Assembly (NCBI RefSeq): GCF_020178975.1
Contig: NZ_JAHXBU010000089.1
Location: forward strand, 1-64,000
DNA: 64,000 nucleotides
Origin: Cesiribacter sp. SM1
Lineage (GTDB): Bacteria; Bacteroidota; Bacteroidia; Cytophagales; Cyclobacteriaceae
Reading direction: 5' to 3'
A program made the position numbers and the translations under genes. The notes below the pieces were generated by a model. That model made no database searches, was not told the origin of the DNA, and saw nothing but the letters and a program-made list of their open reading frames with translations. Each line of letters begins with the position of its first letter. The stretch's first letter is position 1. This document shows, piece by piece, positions 1 through 7,272 of this stretch.

Positions 1-77
<77 letters not shown>

Positions 78-457
78 ATATGTGCTTTACATCAGTTAAA
101 CTGATGTGCATTCTGTACCCGATATCAACAAGACCAATTAAAGCCTAAACTTTAACTGTTATCTCTACACCAGGTTATAGAACACAATGTGTCATTTGCA
201 TCCCGAAACTCTCAAAGTGTCTTAACGAAGTTTGTTCCTACTGCTGATTCTCATCAGTAAATAAGACCAAAGTCTTCACTAAGCGGTTTGCTGTCAAAAC
301 ATCTATTCAAAGAACTTTTTAGATTCCCTCTCTTGAGTCTTCTCAACTCAATAGGCTTCCTCTCCTGTAGTTACTATCTATTATAGTAGCTATGTTTCTA
401 TCTCTTTCTATCGCCTCGGCTCGTTTGCCTGGGCTGCTCTTTTTCCAAAAGCGAGTG

Positions 458-489
458 CAAAGTTAAGTAAGTTTCACCTCCTATGTCAA
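458..489 (-). promoter_or_regulatory. rRNA promoter candidate (proximal)
   Basis: On the minus strand TTG (489-487), a 21-nt spacer and TAACTTTG (465-458) match the Bacteroidota primary-sigma consensus (TTTG/TTG at -33, TANNTTTG at -7). Transcription would start near 450, about 370 nt before 16S. The box is followed by GCACTCGC, resembling the bases after two other candidates in this leader. Confidence 0.7.
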
Positions 490-681
490 GCTTTTTCCAG
501 AGAAAATTTTCAGAAATTTTTAACCTCTTCCCTCTCCTTTCGTTTAGCTTAACTGCTCGTGATCTTCATCCTTATGCTAAGGTAAACATCCCTTGCTCCT
601 TGTTCGCTTTCAGTCTTTCAATACCTGGTCCTGCGACCGCTTTCTTTTTATTTCCCCCAGCCTGCTGCCGTAAGGGGAGTG

Positions 682-711
682 CAAAGGTAGGAGCTTTTTT
701 GCTCTTTGCAA
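682..711 (-). promoter_or_regulatory. rRNA promoter candidate (second)
   Basis: Minus-strand TTG (711-709), 19-nt spacer, TACCTTTG (689-682), then GCACTCCCC. It has the same orientation and style as the proximal candidate, so it probably feeds the same rRNA operon. Confidence 0.65.
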
Positions 712-1276
712 GTGGCGAAGCTGAAAATATTTGAAGTTTTTTCTACTCCTTTTTTCAAGCTCTTCTGCTTGCGCTTTCAGCACTTTTACATAAGGCGCCT
801 GGCTAAGGCGGCAAGAGTGTTAACCTCTGCTCCCTATGCTAAAGTTCCGGCTTTGGCTAAACTTTTTCGGATCTTCCTTAAATTTATCAAAGACTAATAT
901 CTCTGCTGCTTCTAAGCTGAATCTGCCAAAGCGCTCCTGCCGGTGCGGCTCTTTGCTTCACTCTTTCAATGCTTCAATCTTTTGCCCTTAGCTCTTTTGC
1001 CCGGGGCGCTTATCCATAACTGATCCAAGGCTTCTGATAGTTCCTTAGAATTAGACATTTTCTTGTCTTTTCCTAAGGCCTTACACTGCTTCAGACTTCT
1101 TTTAGCCTGGTGTAGTATAACTTTCTGAAGATGCTGTGAGTTCCCGGAGGTGAGAATTTATTCTTGCTCTCCCGGCTCCCTACCCTCTCCTTTTAAGAGG
1201 AACGCAAGAGTCTTAACCGTGGCCGATAACTCTTTAGTTCCCCTCCTGCCTAAGCTTTTTTAGTGCAGCGGGAAGA

Positions 1277-1308
1277 CAAAGGTAACGGAGGCGCCAGATC
1301 ATTTTCAA
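1277..1308 (-). promoter_or_regulatory. rRNA promoter candidate (third)
   Basis: Minus-strand TTG (1308-1306), 21-nt spacer, TACCTTTG (1284-1277). It is oriented toward 16S with no protein gene between. Confidence 0.55.
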
Positions 1309-1397
1309 GCAGGTTGAAAGAAAAATCTTTACCGCTACCCGAATAATTTTAGCTATTCAACCATTCTTTCACCCAGACCTGCCGTCTTAGTGGGGTG

Positions 1398-1429
1398 CAA
1401 ATATAAAGGGGTTGATCTGGATAAATCAA
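1398..1429 (-). promoter_or_regulatory. rRNA promoter candidate (distal, overlaps a terminator hairpin)
   Basis: Minus-strand TTG (1429-1427), 21-nt spacer, TATATTTG (1405-1398), followed by GCACCCC. The spacer is made of the hairpin that ends the preceding DUF2480 gene, so the terminator and this promoter occupy the same bases. The boxes may be chance within the hairpin, but the bases following the -7 box match two of the other candidates. Confidence 0.45.
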
Positions 1430-1436
1430 CCCCTTT
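1405..1436 (-). terminator. Hairpin downstream of the DUF2480 gene
   Basis: A perfect 12-bp stem (1405-1416 with 1425-1436, 8-nt loop) lies 14 nt after the stop codon at 1450. On the minus strand it is followed by TTTATATTT rather than a clean U-run, so it is a moderate terminator. It shares bases with a promoter candidate for the rRNA operon. Confidence 0.6.
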
Positions 1437-1449
1437 TGGAAATATGTTT

Positions 1450-1986
1450 TTAAAATAAATTCTGCTGCCGTGGCTTCTTGTAAAGGGGAACCGTACTGCA
1501 TGGCTCTCCATACATAATGCTGGACACAAAAGGGCGTAGCTTTCGGGTAAGTTCCACATAGGCAGATATCGGCACCGGCTTATTACTACAGCCTTTTACC
1601 ACTACTTTTGCATCACGAAAATCTTCAGGATTTATATGCCCGAGCGCCTGCTGATAGAGAATGTCTTCCAGCTCCTGCGCATTTCCAAATATAAAGAATT
1701 TTGCATAAGGCTCCAGAACTGTTGCAATCAGCATATAGGCCCACACGGGTACAACAGCATCTGCAGAACAGGTAACTGCCACATACTTCCCCTCGTACTG
1801 CTGCCAGTCCTGTTCTTTTACCCACTGCCTGAAATCCTTCTCACGCAAAATTAGGCCCTGAAACAATACATCCCTGATATCGAGCAACACACGCTCACCT
1901 TCGGGATAATACTGCTCCAGGTCTATGGATACCAGGGAGCTTTGAGCAACCCTGTTTATGATCGGTTCTTGTGTCTGATTCATCAC
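1450..1986 (-). CDS. DUF2480 family protein
   Basis: This 178-residue soluble protein has no signal peptide or membrane segment. The sequence (LLDIRDVLFQGLILREKDFR, then KYVAVTCSADAVVPVWAYML and a C-terminal KGCSNKPVP block) is what I recognise as the DUF2480 family, a Bacteroidota-conserved protein of unknown function. Two cysteines in the TCSADA and KGCSN motifs are the visible conserved-looking residues. The start overlaps the stop of tsaB by 4 nt (ATGA), so the two are translationally coupled. A second ATG immediately follows the first, so the start may be 3 nt later. No function is assigned. Confidence 0.85.
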   Translation of the reverse strand: MMNQTQEPIINRVAQSSLVSIDLEQYYPEGERVLLDIRDVLFQGLILREKDFRQWVKEQDWQQYEGKYVAVTCSADAVVPVWAYMLIATVLEPYAKFFIFGNAQELEDILYQQALGHINPEDFRDAKVVVKGCSNKPVPISAYVELTRKLRPFVSSIMYGEPCSTVPLYKKPRQQNLF

Positions 1987-2669
1987 ACCAATGTTTTAGG
2001 TTTAGTACCCTGAAACTCTTTTAAGTAAACCGGCTCAAAATATGCCAGGTCTTCAAATTGCTGCTGTTCCCACCGCTGGTGTGCAAGCGCACCAACAGGT
2101 ACCGCAGACGGAACTACACCCGACACAAAATGCGCATTGGGCTGGTACCCCAGCACCTCCTTACATTTCGCTGCGCCATCTCCGAAAAAATAAATTATCT
2201 GCTGCTGTAGCTCTTCTTCGAATGAGTGCGCATCGATTACTTTGGGTGTTTGTGGTTCTATAATCTCACCCTGCTTATTCTGCAACATACAATAGACTTC
2301 CATACGGCGGGCATCAATCATAGGGCAAAGTAATGCATTTGCCGGTGCATATGTTGCTACCTCATGTGCCATCGCCTCCAGCGTATTTACAGCAATGAGT
2401 GGTACTTCCAGAGCATAGCATAAGCCTTTAGCCGTAGAGGTACCAATGCGCAGTCCGGTATAAGAACCTGGTCCTGCCGATACTGCAACTGCAGCAATAT
2501 CTGACATGGCAATGCCCGCATACTGCAGACTGTTATGTATCAACACTGTTAATAAACCACTGTGGGATTTGTCTATGTGCAAATGCTGGCTAACCACCAA
2601 TACACCATCCTGGTGGAGGGCCACAGAACATACCTTAGTGGCTGTTTCGATGCTTAGAATATATGCCAT
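1983..2669 (-). CDS. tsaB: tRNA threonylcarbamoyladenosine biosynthesis protein TsaB
   Basis: TsaB (YeaZ) is an inactive ASKHA-fold paralogue of TsaD. It acts as a scaffold in the TsaB-TsaD-TsaE complex that makes t6A at position 37 of ANN-decoding tRNAs in the cytoplasm. Family hallmarks seen: N-terminal ILSIETATKVCSVAL, the HSGLL segment and the VSAGPGSYTGLRIG motif. The reading frame runs back to 2729, but the family begins at MAYILSIETAT, which gives ATG at 2669 and 228 residues, the usual length. It is followed by, and overlaps, the DUF2480 gene. No promoter was found in the 267 bp upstream. Confidence 0.93.
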   Translation of the reverse strand: MAYILSIETATKVCSVALHQDGVLVVSQHLHIDKSHSGLLTVLIHNSLQYAGIAMSDIAAVAVSAGPGSYTGLRIGTSTAKGLCYALEVPLIAVNTLEAMAHEVATYAPANALLCPMIDARRMEVYCMLQNKQGEIIEPQTPKVIDAHSFEEELQQQIIYFFGDGAAKCKEVLGYQPNAHFVSGVVPSAVPVGALAHQRWEQQQFEDLAYFEPVYLKEFQGTKPKTLV

Positions 2670-2936
2670 GATGTGGTTACTGCCAGAGGAACAAAAATCA
2701 GCCCTCTTTACAATACTATTAAGATCCAAAAATACACCTGACTACACAGCTAAGTACAAGAACACGTACAATCAATACCGGTCTGAAAAGAGAACAATCC
2801 TTTCGCCCCTAATGCCATTGTATTCCGGTAGCGCAACTGCCAGTACAGAAAAGCTATTGTCTCCGCCCGTTAGCTGCCATTGAGCCTACAAAATACTTTG
2901 CTGGTTTTATGGCTGATACGAACAGAGACAACAACA

Positions 2937-4595
2937 TTAATTTCTACCCAGGAGCTTGCCGTACTGCTGTGGTGTTTGTAACACCTCCTGGGCCTTCAGC
3001 ATATCCTGGTCGGTATTGAAGGATGCCTGAAGTGCACCATTGAACAGGTAGTAGCGGCTTACAATTTCACGCTTCAGCAGTTCCTTGATCTCGTCTTTAA
3101 ACTCCTGGAGATCTTTGGTTTTGTCATGTGCAAACTGCTGCCGCAGTGCATCAAGCTTTGGCTTGATAGAATTGTAAGACTTTTCGTCTTTGGCTACTGC
3201 CTCCAGTTCCTCAATTGTTTCCTCTACCTTGGTTGTGTAATCGTACTTTTTCGTTGACAGCCACTTTACAAATTTTTCGTAATCACCATCTGTTATGGTG
3301 AACTGTGCTGCAGACGGAATCTTTTCAGTGCGGCCATGGTATTCGGTGGCGTAATCAAATATTAAGCCGTTAGACAACAAGGCTACAGATATTGGCGCCA
3401 GGGATTCCGGGCTAACCTTCAGGTCTGGCTCAATGCCATTGCCGTCATACACAGGGCGGCCATTTTTAGTCAGGAATTTAATTCTTAATGAATCCGGTAC
3501 TTTATCTGCAGAGCCATCGAGGTTGCGGTGACTATAATCGATAGCCTGAATGCAGCGGCCACTTGGAATGTAATATTTGGCTGTAGTAACTTTTAACTGG
3601 CTGTTGTAGGATAACGGACGGGTAGTTTGTACCAAGCCCTTGCCAAAGGTTTTATTACCTACTACAACGGCTCTGTCGTAATCCTGCAGTACACCGGCTA
3701 CAATTTCTGCAGCAGAGGCGCTGCGGCTACTTACCAGCACGGCCATTGGTGTAGTTAGGTCAAGGGGCTGATCAAGCGCATGGTAAGTCTGGTTAGACTC
3801 ACGCATTTTGCCTTTGGTACTTACTACTTCCGCGCCTTTAGGTATAAAAAGGTTAGCAATATTCACTGCCTCAATCAACAAGCCCCCTGGATTATCACGT
3901 AAATCAAGCACAAGTTTGGTAGCACCTTCTTTTTTAAGGCTCTCTACGGCCTGGCGCACCTCACGTGCAGCTCCTGTGGTAAAATCAGAAAGCTTGATAT
4001 AGCCAACATCTTTACCCACCATACCAAAGTAGGGTACGTTATTAACAGTAATATGCTCCCGCACCAGGGTTACCTGCATAGGTTCTTTGGCACCGAAACG
4101 TTTTATGGTAAGATCAACTTTTGTATTTGCCTGCCCCTTTAATAAACGACTGATTTCGTCTGTGTCTTTACCTGTTACATCAATGTTGTCTATTTTCAGA
4201 ATCACATCACCAATGCGCAGGCCCTGCTTGTGGGCAGGATAGCCCTCGTAGGGCATCAACACTGTATTAAGACCGTTCCGCACCCCAACTGAAGCACCAA
4301 TACCCCCATATTCGCCGGTTGTCATGGTACGAAAATCTTCAATCTGATCTTCTGGTATATAATTGGTATAAGGATCTAATGATGCAAGCATGGCATCGAT
4401 GCCTACCTTCATTAACTCATTAGGATTTACCTCATCTACATAGTAAGTATTGACCTCTTTGAAGAGGGTAGCAAAAATGTCGAGGTTTTTAACGATGGCG
4501 AAATAACGCTCACCTGGATCTGAATAGGAAAAAAGACCAAAAGCTGTACCAAGCAGAAAAACAATGATGGCAGCGCGGGAAACTATTTTTTTCAT
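2937..4595 (-). CDS. S41 family C-terminal processing peptidase (Ctp/Tsp-like)
   Basis: A periplasmic serine protease. After an N-terminal signal anchor (MKKIVSRAAIIVFLLGTAFG) come a Ctp N-terminal helical region, a PDZ domain (starting GEYGGIGASVG), and the S41 catalytic core with SASAAEIVAG and TFGKG. Counted from the ATG at 4595, the predicted Ser-Lys dyad is Ser294 and Lys319. A C-terminal helical extension of about 150 residues ends the 552-residue protein. The frame is open upstream to 4649, but that start would run into rnpA. ATG at 4595 leaves 11 bp after the rnpA stop and gives a proper signal sequence. It is probably co-transcribed with rpmH and rnpA. The substrate is unknown. Confidence 0.92.
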   Translation of the reverse strand: MKKIVSRAAIIVFLLGTAFGLFSYSDPGERYFAIVKNLDIFATLFKEVNTYYVDEVNPNELMKVGIDAMLASLDPYTNYIPEDQIEDFRTMTTGEYGGIGASVGVRNGLNTVLMPYEGYPAHKQGLRIGDVILKIDNIDVTGKDTDEISRLLKGQANTKVDLTIKRFGAKEPMQVTLVREHITVNNVPYFGMVGKDVGYIKLSDFTTGAAREVRQAVESLKKEGATKLVLDLRDNPGGLLIEAVNIANLFIPKGAEVVSTKGKMRESNQTYHALDQPLDLTTPMAVLVSSRSASAAEIVAGVLQDYDRAVVVGNKTFGKGLVQTTRPLSYNSQLKVTTAKYYIPSGRCIQAIDYSHRNLDGSADKVPDSLRIKFLTKNGRPVYDGNGIEPDLKVSPESLAPISVALLSNGLIFDYATEYHGRTEKIPSAAQFTITDGDYEKFVKWLSTKKYDYTTKVEETIEELEAVAKDEKSYNSIKPKLDALRQQFAHDKTKDLQEFKDEIKELLKREIVSRYYLFNGALQASFNTDQDMLKAQEVLQTPQQYGKLLGRN

Positions 4596-4606
4596 AAAGC
4601 CGGCTA

Positions 4607-5029
4607 TTAGAAAAGGGGTTGTTGTACCTCTTGTAAACGCTGAAGACAAAAAATTAGTTTGGCTTCAAGTTGCCGGAAAGGCACTTCTTCTCGTCCAATG
4701 TACACAAAGCCGATCAAAAAATAAACCTGGCTATCGTTGAGCAGGCTTTTATTCAGGCGGTAAACTTCCCGCAGGCAACGTTTTATCCTGTTTCTGTCTA
4801 CTGCTCTTTTAAAATTTCGCTTGGGAACAGTAAAAAGCACCTGGGCCCGTGGCGGGTGCTGCAGCCCTGTTGCTTCAGAAGGTTTTACAGCCTGCATGGC
4901 TTCTGCTTCAGAAAGCGGCAGGTATATCATTTTTAAAGGGTAGGCCTTATGGGACATGCCTTTTTCAAAGAGCATGCGTATGGCTATGCGGCGGCAAAGG
5001 CGCTCATGTTTGGGTAAACTCTGGTTCAC
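4607..5029 (-). CDS. rnpA: Ribonuclease P protein component
   Basis: RnpA is the small basic protein cofactor of RNase P, which cuts the 5' leader from pre-tRNAs. The RNR signature region is clear (FKRAVDRNRIKRCLREVYR), preceded by FTVPKRN, and the N-terminus LPKHERLCRR fits the usual KxERL start of the family. The 140-residue length is slightly long for RnpA. The start codon is GTG at 5029. The gene follows rpmH by 88 bp in the classic rpmH-rnpA order. No yidD or yidC follows; an S41 protease takes that place. Confidence 0.95.
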   Translation of the reverse strand: MNQSLPKHERLCRRIAIRMLFEKGMSHKAYPLKMIYLPLSEAEAMQAVKPSEATGLQHPPRAQVLFTVPKRNFKRAVDRNRIKRCLREVYRLNKSLLNDSQVYFLIGFVYIGREEVPFRQLEAKLIFCLQRLQEVQQPLF

Positions 5030-5117
5030 AACCCCCTAAAAAGAAAATAAGCGCCCGAGAGCGCTGTAATTCCAAAAACCCTAGAAAGGAAAATGCAACT
5101 GTTACGCTGCTATGCTT

Positions 5118-5276
5118 TTAGCGTTTATGTCTTTTCTCATCAGAAACTGTAAGTTTCTTCCGGCCTTTTGATCTTCTGCTAGCGAGCACTGCTCTACCCG
5201 ATGCCGATGCCATTCTGGCGCGGAAACCATGCTTGTTTCTTCTTTTGCGCTGTGATGGTTGGAATGTTCTTTTCAT
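5118..5276 (-). CDS. rpmH: 50S ribosomal protein L34
   Basis: The 52-codon minus-strand frame from ATG 5276 to TAA 5118 begins [19 protein letters not shown] and ends [13 protein letters not shown]. This is the very conserved L34 sequence, a small Arg/Lys-rich protein of the large ribosomal subunit. It is too short for usual ORF cut-offs. It has a canonical promoter immediately upstream (5303-5334) and precedes rnpA, as in most bacteria. Confidence 0.98.
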   Translation of the reverse strand: MKRTFQPSQRKRRNKHGFRARMASASGRAVLASRRSKGRKKLTVSDEKRHKR

Positions 5277-5302
5277 GATGCGGTTCGGTTACTAATGGGC
5301 TG

Positions 5303-5334
5303 CAAAACTAATAATTTTTTTTAATACTTACAAA
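5303..5334 (-). promoter_or_regulatory. Promoter of rpmH-rnpA
   Basis: Minus-strand TTTG (5334-5331), 20-nt spacer rich in A/T, TAGTTTTG (5310-5303). This is a full match to the Bacteroidota consensus. It gives a predicted start near 5296 and a 5' UTR of about 20 nt. Confidence 0.85.
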
Positions 5335-5379
5335 AACAATCCTTTTTTCTCTTAAGCATTCTTAACCTTACTTCTATGC

Positions 5380-5409
5380 TTTGTGCAAAAGTGAAAGGGC
5401 CTATATTTG
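5380..5409 (+). promoter_or_regulatory. Promoter of the M61 peptidase gene
   Basis: TTTG (5380-5383), 18-nt spacer, TATATTTG (5402-5409). The spacing is one base shorter than usual. The predicted transcript starts near 5416, which rules out the upstream in-frame start at 5407 and supports ATG 5464 for the gene. Confidence 0.7.
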
Positions 5410-5463
5410 TACAAAAGCAACTTTTATTGCATTCTAAGGTTCAGACTAGGGAATTCCTGCCAT

Positions 5464-7182
5464 ATGAAATATTATATCTCTTATCAATATCCGCAGCATC
5501 ACTTTATTCATATCACGCTTTACCTTCGGGATATAAACAAAGATATTACCTACCTGCAGCTACCCAGCTGGCGCCCCGGCCGCTACGAGCTTGGCAATTT
5601 TGCCAAAAATATTCAAAGATTTAACATACAGGATATGCAGGGAGGCATGGTGCCACACAAAAAAGTATCTAAAGACCGCTGGGAAGTAGTAACCAAAGGA
5701 ATAGGCGAGCTACAGGTAAAATATACTTACTACGGCAACCAGATGGACGCCGGGGGTACCTACCTGGACGAAGAACAGCTTTACATCAATTTTATTAATT
5801 GCATGTTGTATGCCGAAGGGCGCCTGAACCAGCCTTGTGAGGTGCATCTGCAACTGCCCCATGATTACAGAATAGCCTGCAGCCTGAAGCAGGTAGCGCA
5901 GCACACGCTGGAGGCCAGTGACTACTACGAGCTGGTAGACAGCCCCATGATTGCCAGCAACCGGCTGCAGCAGCACTCTTACCTGGCAGGAGATACTATC
6001 TTTCACCTCTGGGCCATGGGCGATAGTGGCTCCCTTAACTGGCCCCTTACCCAGGAGGCGTTTCGCCGTTTTAGCGAAGTACAAATAAAAACCATGCAGG
6101 GCTTCCCTGCTCCTGAATATCACTTCCTGTTCCAGTTTCTGCCCTACAAAGCTTATCATGGTGTAGAGCATGGCGCCAGTACTGTTGTTACCCTGGGCCC
6201 CTCTAACGAGCTTCACCTCCCCGACCTGTACAAAAACCTGCTGGGCATCAGCTCGCATGAACTTTACCACGTCTGGAATATTATTCGCATACGCCCGGCC
6301 GAGATGATGCCTTATGACTTTACCAAGGAAAATTACTTTACGACCGGCTTTGTGGCCGAGGGTGTTACTACCTACTATGGCGACCTGTTTTTAGCAAGAG
6401 GCGGAGTATTTGACCTGGATGAATACCTGGTAGAACTGAACCGCAGCCTGCAGCGGCATGTGAGCAACGGCGGCCGTTTTAATCATTCGCTTATCGATAG
6501 CGGGTTTGATTTATGGCTGGACGGCTACAGCCCCGGCATACCCAACCGCAAGGTATCTATTTATGTAAAAGGCTCCCTGGTAGCCCTGCTGCTGGACCTG
6601 CAGCTGCGCAAGCTCACCAACAACGAGCGCTCGCTCGATAATGTAATGCAGCTGCTGATGCAGGAATTTGCCCTGAAGCAAAAAGGATATACCTACGAAG
6701 ATTATAAGAAGATTGTGGAACGGGTAGCCGGCCAGCCTATGGATGAGTATTTCCGCTTATATGTGGAGGGCCTGGAGCCGCTGGAAAATCACTTACCCGA
6801 GTTGCTGGAGTGGGTAGGACTAAGCCTGCGCCAGCAGCCAGCCCGCAGCAGTACACAAAGGCTCTATGGATTTAAAGTAGGCGAAAAAGAAGGAAACGTG
6901 ATCTCCATACAGGATGTAGCCCCAGGCAGCCCGGCCGAAAAACACCTCAGCCGCGGCGACGAGCTGGTGGCCATTAACGGCAGGCGCATTCAGCTTAATA
7001 ACCTGGAAGAACTGCTGGCCGGGCAGGATAAGGTGGTCATAAGCTTTTTTCGCAACCACACCCTGCGCACGGTAGAGCTGGCCGCTGGTGAAAGTTCTTA
7101 TAAAACAGAATTGAAGATACTGCCCCTGCCTAACCCCAGCCCCGAACAACTGCAAAGCAGACAGGCCTGGCTATGGCAGTAA
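5464..7182 (+). CDS. M61 family metallopeptidase with C-terminal PDZ domain
   Basis: A glycyl-aminopeptidase-like zinc peptidase of 572 residues. The N-terminal beta domain (YYISYQYPQHHFIHI) is followed by the gluzincin core. That core has HELYH (residues 265-269 from ATG 5464) and a downstream FVAEGVTTYYGD segment carrying the third zinc ligand Glu. The PDZ domain lies near the C-terminus (VAPGSPAEKHLSRGDELVAING). There is no signal peptide from the chosen start, so it looks cytoplasmic. The frame extends to 5407, but the promoter boxes cover that point. M61 enzymes with PDZ release N-terminal Gly or Ala from peptides; the actual substrate here is unknown. A bidirectional terminator separates it from the convergent M16 gene. 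Confidence 0.92.
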   Translation: MKYYISYQYPQHHFIHITLYLRDINKDITYLQLPSWRPGRYELGNFAKNIQRFNIQDMQGGMVPHKKVSKDRWEVVTKGIGELQVKYTYYGNQMDAGGTYLDEEQLYINFINCMLYAEGRLNQPCEVHLQLPHDYRIACSLKQVAQHTLEASDYYELVDSPMIASNRLQQHSYLAGDTIFHLWAMGDSGSLNWPLTQEAFRRFSEVQIKTMQGFPAPEYHFLFQFLPYKAYHGVEHGASTVVTLGPSNELHLPDLYKNLLGISSHELYHVWNIIRIRPAEMMPYDFTKENYFTTGFVAEGVTTYYGDLFLARGGVFDLDEYLVELNRSLQRHVSNGGRFNHSLIDSGFDLWLDGYSPGIPNRKVSIYVKGSLVALLLDLQLRKLTNNERSLDNVMQLLMQEFALKQKGYTYEDYKKIVERVAGQPMDEYFRLYVEGLEPLENHLPELLEWVGLSLRQQPARSSTQRLYGFKVGEKEGNVISIQDVAPGSPAEKHLSRGDELVAINGRRIQLNNLEELLAGQDKVVISFFRNHTLRTVELAAGESSYKTELKILPLPNPSPEQLQSRQAWLWQ

Positions 7183-7197
7183 AGTGGCTTTAGCAAT

Positions 7198-7243
7198 AAA
7201 AAAGAAGCAGCTGTTCCGCTAAGCGGGCAGGTGCTTCTTTCAA
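7198..7243. terminator. Bidirectional terminator between convergent genes
   Basis: The stem AAAGAAGCA (7201-7209) pairs with TGCTTCTTT (7232-7240). It is flanked by A-rich sequence on the left and T-rich on the right, so it can end transcripts from the M61 gene (plus) and the M16 pair (minus). Confidence 0.8.
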
Positions 7244-7272
7244 TATTAGACTACAAAATTTCGTTCCCTGCT

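Larger units (their letters stand above)
78..1397 (-). other. rRNA operon upstream/leader region, no protein gene
   Basis: About 1.3 kb upstream of 16S contain no convincing protein gene. The short reading frames here have low-complexity translations, no recognisable domain and no start context. The stretch is AT-rich with pyrimidine-rich plus-strand runs. It holds four well-spaced promoter candidates, all directed toward 16S and listed separately. The part between the 16S start and the nearest promoter (about 78-450) would be the transcribed leader of the rRNA precursor. I saw no tRNA. Confidence 0.75.

Noticed and set aside
483-897. Two plus-strand reading frames in the rRNA leader
   Set aside because: Translations are Phe/Leu/Ser-rich without domain character, arise from pyrimidine-rich sequence, and overlap minus-strand promoter boxes.
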